Shown in pieces: positions 20,976 through 32,213 of a stretch of 64,000 nt of DNA; the stretch's first letter is position 1; every line of letters starts with the position of its first letter. The stretch lies in assembly GCF_963082655.1 (NCBI RefSeq), contig NC_081554.1, positions 54,003,998-54,067,997 on the forward strand, given 5' to 3'. The notes below the pieces were generated by a model. The model worked only from the letters and a program-made list of their open reading frames with translations, did not search any database and was not told the DNA's origin. The position numbers and the translations under genes were made by a program. The DNA comes from Stomoxys calcitrans. Taxonomy: Eukaryota > Arthropoda > Insecta > Diptera > Muscidae.

Positions 20976-22415
20976 GACCAAATCTATTCGTGCTTTATGT
21001 GTAGTGGCAGGAACCTATATCATGGTTGTCTTCAACTTTGAAGCTTTTTACAGTCTTATATTTCTCTTTATTAAGGATCCTTAATAGGCTATTTATGGTG
21101 GTCATCTATAGGAGTGGAAATCAAATGCTCGCCTGTTGTTTGTCAATTTCTACTCTATTTCTTTTATTGCACCCATAATGTATCGATATTTTAGCTTGCG
21201 GCTTATTAAGGTAAAAGCTCCAAAGGCTAGTTGACCTATATACTGAACAAACCATTCATTATAAAATCCATTGCTTTGGCTACTCAAGCTTCAGCCCAGC
21301 TGAACTTTAACACTTATTGGCTTTTTTCCTAAAATTTCTTATCCACCCCAATATCTGGGAAGATTGACAATAAACAAAATCAACACATTTGATGTCAAAG
21401 ATGGTTCTTGTTGTTTGGACCAATTGATTTCCAATTAAGGATTTCACACCTCAATGTGAGCTGTACCAGCGATGGCATGACAACACATCGAAGGCACACC
21501 AAACACAAAGCCACGCGCAGGACCAATTGACAGCAGCATAGTCGCCACTCTGCCTGCTTCAAACTTAGAACAAATAACTCAAAGTGCTTTAGCGAATGCA
21601 TGCAGGATCTGTGCGTGCACTTAAGTACAAGCTCTCAATGTCAGTGTGGAATGTTTCCTTAGCTCCGTTGCTTTTTTGTGTTTCATTTTGAGTTTTTTTT
21701 ACATTCGATTGTTGCCAGACGTCATGTAACTTCGTTTCTATTTTAGGGTAGACCAAGGTGTTAGCTAAAGTTTTGTAATGTTGTCCATCTTTCTACTACC
21801 TAGCAAACAAACCAATTAAGATTCTGCAAGCATTTAATTAGCATTTGAACTTTTTGAAAATTGCTAAAGAAGATTCAAAGTCATTTTGAGTTAGCGCTTA
21901 GTGGAGATTGATTTATGGAATGCAATTTGGATAAATGACAAAAATTGGGAGGAGTATCGAACATCGCATGTAAGTAAGATTGGAATAATGATTTATTTTG
22001 GAGTGGGGATAAGTTGGCGTATCTAATATCCCTAACTACTATAATTTCCAGAACATTCGGGTTATGTTTATAATAGCCCAAACTTGTTTGGTGTATGCCA
22101 TTAGACATCCACATCCACCATAGCGAAAAGGGTACATTTACTTAGCCATTCCGTTTGTTGTTACTAATTTATGTGGAAGGTTTGAAACGAAATTTACCAT
22201 TCCATGGCCGAACGAAGAGACTTTGTCCATGCTCGTCGATTAAGCGCGCTTATTTTCTAGTTTCGAAAACCATGGTGGTGTAAGCTTCGAGATTTTAGAT
22301 TTTGTCTATCCTCAGATCTTTCTTAAGAAGTTTCTTCTTATATTTCTGGTTCCTTCTTCCATACTCATAACATTTTATAGACCGCATATTAGCCTTGGTG
22401 GTTTTTTTTTTTTTT
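20976..22415. other. Unassigned, probably unique DNA
   Basis: No element or gene recognised. Reading frames at 21395-21601 and 21881-22114 (minus) have no recognisable features. Confidence 0.5.
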
Positions 22416-22417
22416 TA

Positions 22418-22653
22418 TTGGGTTGCCCAAAAAGTAATTGCGGATTTTTCATATAGTCGGCGTTGACAAATTTTTTCACAGCTTGTGACTCTGTAATTGC
22501 ATTTTTTCTTCTGTCAGTTATCAGCTGTTACTTTTAGCTTGCTTTAGAAAAAAAGTGTAAAAAAGTATATTTGACTGAAGTTCATTCTAAGTTTTATTAA
22601 AAATGCATTTACTTTCTTTTAAAAAATCCGCAATTATTTTTTGGGCAACCCAA
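22418..22653 (+). mobile_element. mariner-type MITE, 236 bp, copy 3 (intact ends)
   Basis: TTGGGTTGCCCAAAAAGTAA at the left and its near-perfect complement at the right are flanked by TA (22416-22417 and 22654-22655). The interior is non-coding: CAGCTTGTGACTCTGTAATT and TCAGTTATCAGCTGTTACTT. A T-run precedes the left TA. Confidence 0.9.
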
Positions 22654-22676
22654 TATTTTATTTCATTTTTTAAGTA

Positions 22677-23215
22677 AGGGGTGTTTTTTAGCTTTAATCT
22701 TTTTGCCAACACTGGTTTAAACAGCTTAAGCACGTTTCGTGTTTTGTTTTACTGTCAAACATCTTTGGTTGGGTCTATAATTTAACCACCAATCGTCTTA
22801 CAAACGAACAACGCTTGCAAATTATTGAATTTTATTATCAAAATGCGTCCTCTGTTAAGAAAGTTTATCGCGCGCTTATTTTTCCTCATTGTTTTTTCAT
22901 TTTTGCAGATTTGTCGATTTGAAGTGAAGGTCAGCCAGAAGCATTGCAAGAGCATCTCGAAGCATCCAGGAAAAGTCACTATTTTGTTCGGTTTATGGGC
23001 TGGTGACATCATTGGATTGTACTTCTTCAAAGATGATGCGAATCGTAACATAACTGTAAATGGTGAGCCCTACCGTGAGATGATGTCCAACTTATTTTTG
23101 CCCAAAATGCAAGAGCTTGACTTGCATGACATGGGGTTTCAACAAGACGGTGCGACATTCTGCACAGCACTCCAATCGCACAGTCTTCTATTCAAACCCG
23201 ATTATAGTACTCAGT
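22677..23215 (+). mobile_element. Tc1/mariner-superfamily transposon with internally deleted transposase
   Basis: The left end AAGGGGTGTTTTTTAGCTTT follows TA (22675-22676) and resembles the terminal repeat of the 6157 element. The transposase start reads NEQRLQIIEFYYQN (about 22805). After VYRAL-like residues the frame runs to HPGKVTILFGLWAGDIIGLY, then FFKDDANRNITVNGEPYREM and MGFQQDGATFCTAL, which contains the second catalytic Asp. Most of the DNA-binding domain and the third catalytic residue are missing. The right terminal repeat is not visible, and sequence of LINE D type starts near 23216. Confidence 0.8.
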
Positions 23216-24015
23216 GACCTTTTAAAAGACCTACATTTGCTTCTACTCTCCCGGTCGGTAGGCCGGTCCTGGTAGTAGCCATCAATGAAAGGGCTCCCAG
23301 CTCGCCACCGCTTTGCGACTGGCCACACCCTGAAAGACCGGGGACTGGTTTGTTCCCAGTGGAGGGGCGCTTTCTTGCATATTCCTTTATTTTCTCGATT
23401 GCCGGAATAGCATTGTGTCCGGAAAACCCAAGTAGCGTTATGTTGCGAGCTTGGAGTCTACTCAGGGTTCCAAACTCCCCGTCATGCTCTTCGACCTCAC
23501 AGTGCTTGAACCCAAGACCTTGAGGGCCGCCAAACTCTCCACATAATCCTAAGTCTGCAAGGCTATTAATCCCTTTCCAAGATTTTATCCGGGGCTACCG
23601 CAATGGTACAGATTTCCGACTTTTAGATGTCCTGCATTTCCTTCTATCTCCCGTGCGGTAGGCGAGAGTGTCCTGGCAGTAGCCTATCAATGAAAAGGCT
23701 CCCAGCTCGCCAAAGCATTGCGACTGGTGACACTCTTTTCGATATTCAGTAGTTTGAAAAGTAGTTTGTATGAAAGACCGGCGACTGGTTAGTTCCCAGT
23801 GGAGGAGAGCTTTTTTGGATATTCGTTAGCGCTTTGTTGCGAGCCTGGAGTCTATTCAGGGTTCCAAACTCTCCGTCATGCTCTTCGACTTCACTGTGCT
23901 TAAACCCAAGACCTTGAGGGCCGCCATACTCTCCACATAATCCTTAGTCTCGAAGACTGTCAATCCTTTTCAAGGATTTTATCTGCGGCTATCGTAATGG
24001 CACAGACCTGCGACT
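23216..24015. repeat. Tandem duplication of about 400 bp within LINE D
   Basis: Blocks 23216-23621 and 23622-24015 share ordered segments: CATTTSCTTCTAYCTCCCG, GGCTCCCAGCTCGCCA, GTTCCCAGTGGAGG, GGTTCCAAACTC and CCAAGACCTTGAGGGCCGCC, ending GATTTCCGACT/GACCTGCGACT. Block 2 carries extra bases after GACTGGTGACACTC. Similarity is moderate, so the duplication is old. Confidence 0.8.
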
Positions 24016-25200
24016 GGAAGCCATACACTAGTCCAGCAGTGTCAACGGCCTACCGATATCGAGTGTCTCTGATCCTGTCCATGACTCCATCTTAGATCCA
24101 TCTGTAAAGACCGCAGTTTCATTCTTCATATCACATTCTCTTTCAACTGGGAAAGTGAATCCCGATGACCTTTTTTGAATTTGTTTCAGTACTAGATTGT
24201 CTGACCCTCCTCAGTTTGCCCACCGCATCCATAGTATCCAGAATATATCCGTGGCCGTATCTGGTCTAATAAGCGAAACCTAGGCGTGACAGTTCTGAAT
24301 ATAGGCTTCAATGGGTCTCTAAACCTTTTAGCGTTCCCGTGATTTGTACGCAGGTCAGTCATTGTACATTCTGAAACTCCCTGTTCAAAGCGTACTACAG
24401 TATGCCAGTGTCCCATATACTGGTCTCACAATTGCCATGTACTTTCAGTAAATCGTATTCGTGCGAGATGGGGGACCTCCTATCGAACATACTACTGCAG
24501 GAGTAGAAGGCTTCCCATGCATTTTGGCTTCTTCCCTCCGTATTCCTTTTCCAGGACAGTTTTGAATCTAGGACTAGGGCCAGACATTTTGCCTTCTTGA
24601 CTCCAAAGATAGGAGTCCAAAATCCTATATCTTATATCTCCCAGTACAAAGGACCAGCTCTATCTTCCCCGGAGGTGTCTTCAATCCTTGTTCTCGAATA
24701 ATATCTCGGTAGTCTGCGTTGTGTTATTTTCATAATCTTTCTGGCTGTGGACAGAAAAACCCTTTTCAGGGATTGTCACATTGGATGGTTTCATCTTCTT
24801 CAGACACCATGGCGAGCGTTTATAGCCCTGCGCTGTTCCACTATCCACTTGATGATATCCTTCGAGGTGTTCATCTTTCCATCAGGATCCAAGGATACAA
24901 TTTGAATGTTATCATCATCGTTTTCGTAAAGCTGGTTTGTCCCGACGTTTATAATTCTTTCCCTTTGAGGTGCTCGACTCTCCATCAGGATGCAAGGATA
25001 CCTTTTCGACGTTCCCTTCATCGGTTTCGGAAAGCTGGCCTGTTCCAATGTTTGTGGTTCTTTTGTGAACTCCACAATACTTAACATATTTGTTCCCTAC
25101 TCTAAAAGTTGAGTTAAAGATTCCTGTCTCAGGAGACAACACATGAGTGCCCATGTTTGGAATAAAGAAGTCGCTAACAATGGTCAGTGCTACTCTCAAA
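23216..25200 (-). mobile_element. LINE family D copy 1, minus strand, rearranged
   Basis: The minus-strand translation shows several LINE pieces in decayed frames: an RT tail (TSPGKIELVLCTGRYKI near 24640), KRFRDPLKPIFRTVTPRFRL at 24260-24330, a TDGS-like RNase H start near 24090, and two repeated RNase H ends (ICTIAVAPDKILE, SRLQARNITLLGFSGHN) at 23216-23621 and 23622-24015. Upstream at 24860-25070 a module ending (S)LxPDGxxxTSK occurs twice in tandem. Every part contains stops. The 24700-25200 part is only loosely assigned. Confidence 0.65.
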
Positions 25201-25209
25201 GCCTAGAAG

Positions 25210-25965
25210 GACCATTACTCGGTAGCCAACGGCCATGGCATATGACAATGAGCAAGAACCGAAAGTCTTCAGGCAACCTGCCCTGGATAGGGTAGTATTA
25301 CCAGTCTCTCTAGGTGCAAAGTACCTGGGCGAGATTTTTAACCATTGAAGGCTCCTCCTTCAATGGTTAAAAATCGTCGAGGACAGTTTCAGAAAAGAAC
25401 TGAATTGAATCCTATTGCGACTCGATAGAAGGTTATTGGAGGCTCAGTCGGGACAGTTCCCTGGATGATTACAACTGTTGTTCGACCGATTATGAATCCT
25501 GAATGATTATTACGGCATTAGACAGAGGGTACAACGGCTGAAAAATTATCGAGAAGGTACAGGGTATCGCGGCAATGCTAATATCAGCGGCAAAGAGGTG
25601 TGCTCGAAAAAGAGCTGATTGCCATACTCAATGTTAGGTCTGTGTACCTTTATGTTGGCTATGGGGAACGATGATCGCACTTAGGCTAATGTAGTCAGGA
25701 ATCTGGCGTTTCTTAAACTATAGACACCCTTCTATTCTGGGGGCTGGCTATGCGCCATGGCGGCAGGCTATATGCAAGATGATGGACTAAGTACTAGGGG
25801 TTTCGCACCTTGTGGATGAGTTGGGCATTTTTGATTGGGCTGATGGTTCCCTGACTTTTTTATGGCTGCGGTGTTGACCGGAGACCAGGTTTTGAGCCCG
25901 CCGTCGTAGTGGAAATCGGAATAGTTAGCCGTAGTTGGGTTCGGAGATGAGCGTTCTTGCCCCAA
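25210..25965 (+). mobile_element. LINE fragment: RT fingers-to-thumb C-terminal part
   Basis: Plus strand with frameshifts: LPVSLGAKYLGEIF-like at 25295-25335, KVIGGSVGTVPWMITTVVRP near 25430-25490, KLSRRYRVSRQC (a decayed EKVQGIAA) and ELIAILNVRSVYLYVG at 25620-25660. RHPSILGAGYAPWRQAICKM and GVSHLVDEL follow at 25720-25830. A perfect inverted repeat sits at 25333-25375. No RNase H follows. The sequence after 25830 is unassigned. Confidence 0.7.
25333..25375. repeat. Perfect 19-bp inverted repeat with 5-bp loop
   Basis: Left arm 25333-25351 (GATTTTTAACCATTGAAGG), loop CTCCT (25352-25356), right arm 25357-25375 (CCTTCAATGGTTAAAAATC). The right arm continues into the conserved LINE reading (…KIVEDSF), so the left arm is probably an inverted copy of it. 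Confidence 0.9.
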
Positions 25966-26189
25966 CTCCGAACCACACTACGACAACGGCTTAATACAAC
26001 GATTCCGACCCCGGGTCGTAGTCAAGGGTCAAACTCCAAAGCCCTGCCTAATAAACGGATGGACTTAATTGAATGGTGCACCGGGGAAGGTGTCTTCATT
26101 GAGCTCCTTAGGATTAGTCAATCATTTAAGCTTCCGAACTGGTTTAGCGTTCTTAAGGTGATCGTGAGCAAATATAAATTCGCATCATT

Positions 26190-26930
26190 ACCGTGTTGTA
26201 GCAAAGGTTCGCACCCGTTTGACTATGGGTCTGGCAGTAAACGGAGATAAAACGAAATGGATGGTATCAACACCCAAAAAGCCTTGTACAACCGAGTAGA
26301 TAAAGAAAATGGAGAAAGTTGGGATAGTCAGCTTTTTATCTACCTACCTAGCCACCTCCATAGCCGAAACGATTGACACCAGTTTTAAAATGAAGCGAAG
26401 AATAATACTGGCAAACATATGCTACTTTGGATTGAGTAAGCAGTTTAGAAACAAACCCACTTTCGACAGACGAAGATCACGACGCAGTGTTTGGATTGTT
26501 TGAGAGAAAGATTCTTCTTAAAATTTATTGACCAGTTTGCATTGACGGCAAGTATCGGCGTCGTATGAACCAGGAACAGTATGCGCCATATGACGGCGTT
26601 AGAATAGTTAAACGTATCACAATACAACGATTGCGATGGATAGGTCATGTAATGAGAACGAATAAAGAAGCTCCAGCGCAGAAGTCTTTTGAAGGCGATC
26701 ATAATGGTACACGCAAACAGGGACGGTGAAGAGCCCGATGAAAAGATCAATTAGAGTGGGACACCTTGAAACTTGGTGTCTGAGATTATGGAAAGAGCGC
26801 AGATGATCTAGGCTTTTAGAACTTTATTCTACATTCGGCTAGTGGTACAAATTTTCTGTCACAGCCAATTAACATAAGTAAAGTAAAGTTAAGGGGATCC
26901 TGAAGACACGGAAGATGAAATGGATTGCTG
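26190..26930 (+). mobile_element. LINE fragment, RTE-like RT C-terminus
   Basis: Plus strand: VNGDKTKWMVSTPKKP (about 26235-26285), KMKRRIILANICYFGLSKQF (26385-26450), GVFERKILLKIY (about 26490-26530) and RRRMNQEQYAPYDGVRIVKR followed by LRWIGHVMRTNKEAPAQKSF (26550-26690). RARWKDQLEWDTLKLGV follows. This order is typical of the RT C-terminal part of RTE-like or related LINEs. The segment between KQF and VFERK is shortened. The 3' end AACATAAGTAAAGTAAAG near 26870-26890 may be the tail. Frameshifts and stops make it inactive. Confidence 0.75.
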
Positions 26931-26934
26931 ATCA

Positions 26935-27300
26935 GCGCTTGTTGGCTTCTTTGTAAAGTGGATGCTTTCTACCTTTACCGCGCGAAAGAGGCAAGGAGGG
27001 CGGCCGGAGGTTGCATGGTGGCCAAGGCCGATTGTTAGACGTAACAAGCCATCACAAATTCTGAAGCTGAGTAAGCATAACTTCAGACTTCAGATAGGCC
27101 TCCTAACTGGTCATTGCAATATCATGTCCCTATCGTCGCACTGGACATAAGGAAATGTGAATTTCTGCAGGGTTCATGATGACGACGATGGGTTAAAGAT
27201 GGTCGAGAGCATTTTGTGTTATTCCCTCGCATTTGGGGGGAGAAGACACAAGTTTATGGATGTACACGTGACTGGATTCCCTTTAGGCGGCCTTAGTGGC
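26935..27300 (+). mobile_element. LINE family C copy 2: C-terminal fragment
   Basis: LKLSKHNFRLQIGLLTGHCN (27060-27120) parallels MRKHDYGLLIKVLIGNFNIR of copy 1. Remnants of the Cys/His module (ESILCYSLAFGGRRHKFM, 27205-27255) lie in a shifted frame. Upstream the RRGGCMVAKAD stretch resembles the linker of copy 3. Confidence 0.65.
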
Positions 27301-28602
27301 TAATTGCAATCCAAGCTCGCCAACCTGAACGATTGTAAAATACAGAAGCAGTTGACTACACGTATGTCTCACATATGATGACCTTCTCTTTTGTCCGTTG
27401 CGTTGGTTATTTTTTCGAATTTTCCTTTTTGTCGGCAAAAAAAAAAAACTTTGAAATTTTTCACAAGTCTAGTAAACATAGATTTAAATAGCTTCCTGCA
27501 ACTGCCCTTTACAGTATGCAAAAAATGTTCAAGAAACATTTGTGTGCCCATGTTTACCCTTCAATATTCCTAATGCAAAAATCGCACCACCAAAGTTTCA
27601 TCAATGACACTTGGACCGTGTCTCTGCCGCAAGTCGCAGTTGTTTTCAATTAAAATCTTGTCCCTTAAATCATGATTGCATTTTAATCCGCCACCTAACA
27701 AGTTCCATTCTATAAAAATAATTCCACATCAATGGTCGGCGTACAAAAAGAAATCGACCACAAAAACCACATTAATTTACACGATAAAGCACTTCAGCGG
27801 CAAGCAGCAAATGGCAGGCAAGTTACTTTGGATGAAATAAAACAAAGCAAAAAAACATGAACAATCCTTTAAGACATGAGGCCATAACACAAGGAAGCCA
27901 GGTGAGGCGTTTTTCGTGGAATCTTTTGAATTGCATCGACATCATACCTCACACACAGACAGGAAAGGCATACCGCCAGCCACCAGCCACCAGCCAAGTA
28001 TGAGGAGCCCTTCACCAACGCCCTAAAGTGGCTAACGAATGTTAAGATTTTAGGAAGCGCAGTGGGATCACGCCACTGATAATAATGATTAAATGCATAT
28101 TTATCGAGACTGCAAGAGGGCCAGGCATAGCTTTTCCTTTGAAGCGAAGCAAACCACTAAACAGTAGGAATTACATTGGAAAGGATTGAAATGCTTGCAT
28201 TTGGCCACTTCTTTAGTTAAAGTGTCACACCTAGAATATCCTCAAAACATGCAAGGCAAAATAAACAGCAGTTTTAACTTCTTCGGCTACGAAGTATACA
28301 GCCTTAGCGGCATGTAATCTTCCATTGAAGTAAATACAACGCTTTCACATCTAAACGATATGATAGTGGCTGTTAGCTGGACCCCAAAAGCCCCAACCGA
28401 GAGTTAACGCAACTTTTTAACGCAATGTTGCGAAAAGTGTTTTTATGCTGGCGCCATATTAACCATGGGAGGTATTTAATCGTTGGCTTAGCTTTGAAGC
28501 GAAATTTTTAGTTACATTAATGAGAGGGTTACGAGGATAGTTTGTTTATTTAGTTAAAATCTAAGGCCTTAGCCAGTATTTCCAATCAATTTAACTGTAA
28601 AC
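27301..28602. other. Unassigned, probably unique DNA
   Basis: No element, domain or RNA gene recognised. It lies between decayed LINE C and the third tandem-core element. Confidence 0.5.
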
Positions 28603-30140
28603 AAGTAAAAAGGCGTTAAGTTCGGCCGGGCCGAACTTTGGATACCCACCACCTCGGGTATATATATAAACCACCTTTCGTCAAATCCGGGGAAAAATGC
28701 ATACCTTATGACCCCTAGCAGCTATATAGAAATATGTTCCGATTTGGACCAAATACTAATAAGTACAAGTCATTGTTCAACTGTCTAAAACAAAATTTTG
28801 CTGTTTTTAGTAGCTATATCTAAAAATAAACCGCTCTGAATAAACGACACGGACGTCGAAAAGCCTAGCATACATCACAGTGTCAAATTTCAGTGAAATC
28901 GGATTATAAAAGCGCTTTTTATTGGGCCAAGGCTTTTCATCGAGATATCGGTCTGGACCGATTTCGACCAAGTTGCAGATACACGTCGAAGAGCCTAACA
29001 CAACTCACTGTCCCAAATTTCGGCAAAATCGGACAATAAATGCGCCTTTTATGGCCACAAAACCTTAAATCAAGAGATCGGTCTATATTGCAGCTATATC
29101 CAAATCTGGACCGATCTGAGCCAAATAGAAAAATAATATCGAAAGTTTTATCACAACTCACTGTCCCAAATTTCGGCGACATCGGACAATAAATGCGCCT
29201 TTTATGGGCTCAAAACCTTAAATCGAGAGATCGGTCTATATGGCAGCTATATCCAAATCTGAACCGATCTGAGCCAAATTGACAAAGGATGTCGAAGGAC
29301 CTAAGACAACTCACTGACCCAAAGTTTAGCAAAATCGGATAATAAATGTGACTTTTATGGGTCTAAGACCCAAAAACGGAGGATCGGTCTATATGGCAGC
29401 TATATCCAAAACTGGATCGATCTGGGCCAAATTGGCAAAGGATGTCGAAGGGCCTATGACAACTCACTGTCCCAAATTTCAGCAAAATCGGATAATAAAT
29501 GTGGCTTTTAAGGGTCTAAGACCCAAAATCGGAGGATCGGTCTATATGGCAGCTATATCCAAAACTGGACCGACCTGGGCCAAATTTGCGAAGGACGTCG
29601 AAAGGCCTAAGACAACTCACTGTCCGAAATTTCAGCAAAATCAGATAATAAATGTGGCTTTTATGGGTCTAAGACCCTAAATCGGATGATCGGTCTATAT
29701 GGCAGCTATTTCCAAAACTGGACCGATCTGGGCCAAATTGGCGAAGGATGTCGAAGGGCCTAAGACAACTCACTGTCCCAAATTTCACCAATATCGGATA
29801 ATAAATGTGGCTTTTATGGGTCGAAGACCCTAAATCGGAGGATCGGTCTATATGGGGGCTATATCTAGATATAGTCCGATTTGGCCCATCTTCGAACTTA
29901 ACCTGCTTATGGAAAAAAAAGAATATGTGCAAAGTTTCAGCTCAATATCTCAATTTTTTAAGACTGTAACGTGATTTCAACAGACATACGGACAGACGAA
30001 CGGACATGTCTAGATCGTCTTAGATCTTTACGCTGATCAAGAATATATATACTTTATAGGGTCGGAGATGGATATTTCGATGTGTTGCAAACGGAATGAC
30101 AAAATGAATATACCCCATCCCTCGGTGGTGGGTATAAAAA
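28603..30140. mobile_element. Tandem-core non-coding element, copy 3 (about 1.54 kb)
   Basis: Best-preserved left end: AAGTAAAAAGGCGTTAAG, the perfect palindromic arms TTCGGCC/GGCCGAA around a G, and ATACCCACCACCTCGGGTAT. The right end is CCATCCCTCGGTGGTGGGTA. The core has about seven repeats of roughly 152 bp, the later ones very similar to each other (29232 onwards). Confidence 0.85.
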
Positions 30141-30499
30141 GGGAAACATGGACTAAGACCTAAGAAATACCTAAAAAAAGTGATGTACCATTAGATTGGA
30201 AGGGAATTTTCGGTTCCAAGCCGCTTGACTTGGAGACTTTAACTCTTCTGTGTTTGCTCTAGAAGAGAGAAGAAGAAACAAAATACGAAGAATATATATG
30301 GAGATCCATCATACTATTTACGAACCACATTAGTAGAACCATGGGAATAGTTCAACGCACAAAATGGAAACGTAGGGAACCAAGTAGACCAAAGACATTC
30401 ACCCGCAGGCCCTTGGCCACCTAGGAAACCACGGTATCAACCTACGCCTTATACGCGCCCGATCGGCGCTCACCAGCGGTTTATTCCTGTCTAGCTTGT
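30141..30499. other. Unassigned DNA
   Basis: Nothing recognised between the tandem-core element and the short RTE-like fragment. Confidence 0.5.
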
Positions 30500-30546
30500 C
30501 AATAAGGCAATACTTGGAGTGTTTGAGAGAAAAATCCTTCGTTAAA
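30500..30546 (+). mobile_element. Short RTE-like LINE fragment at the mariner insertion point
   Basis: LGVFERKILR is readable just before the mariner left end. It corresponds to the LGVFERKILLKIY-like part of the fragment at 26190-26930. Only about 45 bp are recognisable. Confidence 0.55.
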
Positions 30547-30548
30547 TA

Positions 30549-31515
30549 CGGGTAGCCTTTTATATTTCGGGATTGGACAGCTTTTGTATTGCAATCTTCT
30601 AACTGACAGCTCTATCGTAAAGCTTAAGATTTTTGAGGTTATACGTACTCAGAACGTTTTGACATACGAGCGCTATTTGTGTTGTTTACAGTAACTAAAA
30701 AGATTCATCTCGCCCAAAAAATTAAATTAAATCGCGAACATTTTAGTGCGATTATCTTTTATAACTTTCGACGTGGATTAACTCAACAACAGTGCATCGA
30801 TGAACTTAACTCAATTTTTGGCTATGAAGCTCCATCAAGGACCAGTGCTTATCGATGGTAAGGTGAATTTTACCGAGGTCGTAGTTCACTCCAAGACGAT
30901 TTTCGTGAAGATCGTTCAAAGACAGTTTTTGTTCCAAAAGCCATTGATGCTGTGCGCCAACTGATATTGCAGTATCGCCATGTGACCTATCGTGAGATTG
31001 AGACAACTTTAGGCATAAGTGGGACCAGCAATACTGCATGAACATTTGACCGTGAAAGAAATTTTTCCCATTGGATTCCACACAATTTGTCAATCGCTCA
31101 AAAAAAGGCTCGTGTCGATTGGTACCAAAAATACGGTCGCGGTGCCTCGAAACTCGTCTATGACATCGTGACAGGTGATGAATCGTTGATTTGAGCGTAT
31201 GAGACCGAAAGAAAACAGCTGTCGAATGTATGGGAGTTTCAAGATGAGCCAAATCCAATAAAAGTTGCTCGCGCATGAGGCACTTCCAAGCAAATGATCG
31301 CCTGTTTTTTCGGAAAAACTGGAAATGTCTCAACCGTAGCACTAGATCAACGCAGAACTGTCAATTCTGAGTGGTACACAACAATTTGTTTACCAGTTGT
31401 CTTCCAAGATTATAATTATAAAATAAAATTAGATGTAAAAGTTTTTCGAAACCTGAAGAAGCAGTTGATGAGTTTAGAATACATGTTTTGGAGATACCTC
31501 AATCAGGGTGCCCGG
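30549..31515 (+). mobile_element. mariner transposon, transposase pseudogene with one large deletion
   Basis: The left end CGGGTAGCCTTTTATATTTC follows TA (30547-30548). The transposase is readable from IKLNREHFSAIIFYNFRRGL (30710-30780) through QCIDELNSIFG, YREIETTLGIS, HWIPHNLSIAQKKARVDW and VTGDESLI (first catalytic Asp region, about 31165). It continues with STSKQMIACFFGKTGNVSTV and TICLPVVFQD (about 31405), then jumps to KVFRNLKKQLMSLEYMFWRY (31435-31500), a C-terminal piece. The second and third catalytic Asp regions are therefore gone. Stops at several positions also disable it. The right terminal repeat was not found. Confidence 0.85.
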
Positions 31516-31990
31516 AAGCCCAAGTCAACGCCTAGTAACGAGCCTAGAGTTTATTCAGGTATTATTAACATTAATTCAGTTACATCGTCCTCGCTTTCCT
31601 CGAACACAAGACCTGAGTTTCGAGGACGGTAAATCCCTTCCAGGATTTCACTTGCGGCTATCATAGTAGCACAGGACTCTGAAAGAATCCCAGACTCCAA
31701 TTAAGACTGCGGTTACTCATGCTCAAAATTAGCGTCCGCCTCCAAATCGTCTCGTAGGGGATAGCGAACTTGAAAGATTCTTGGTAACAGGTATTCTGAG
31801 CTCTTTCTCAGTGTACGCTCCTCATATGTATGTATGTAACTGTGAACATACACGTTATCTTTCATTCCAAGCTCTCTCGGTCTGAGCACAAGCTTGGCGG
31901 CGCAGTTCCGAATATAGACTTCAATAGGCTTTATATTTACAATCACCTTTAAACATGCCTGCGTCGTCGCTTTCTAACGCGACTCCAACA
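31500..31990 (-). mobile_element. LINE family D copy 2, minus strand
   Basis: KPIEVYIRNCAAKLVLRPRE (31855-31930) parallels DPLKPIFRTVTPRFRL of copy 1. ESCATMIAASEILEG (31625-31690) parallels the EICTIAVAPDKILE RNase H stretch. The stretch between lacks the TDGS motif. The sequence from 31990 to 32211 is unassigned. Confidence 0.65.
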
Positions 31991-32213
31991 GAGTTCGGTC
32001 TTTGGGCCTTTTCGAGCTCCCTAGGCGGGCCCTTCTTTCTACAGTCCTTCATCATACCAGTGACCCATCTATCAACGTTATTCTCTTAAAGGCGCTTCCA
32101 TATGTAGATCATTTATGAGTTAAACTGAAAGTCTTCTGCATTTTCTATTTCGGTAGGAAGTGAGGAGTCTACAAAAGTAAAGGGTTTTTCAACAGGGACG
32201 CTACACCCAGAGA

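Noticed and set aside
25930..25983. Imperfect inverted repeat (CGTAGTTGGGTTCGGAG and its near complement) as a transposon end
   Set aside because: Short, mismatched and without matching partner or target duplication.
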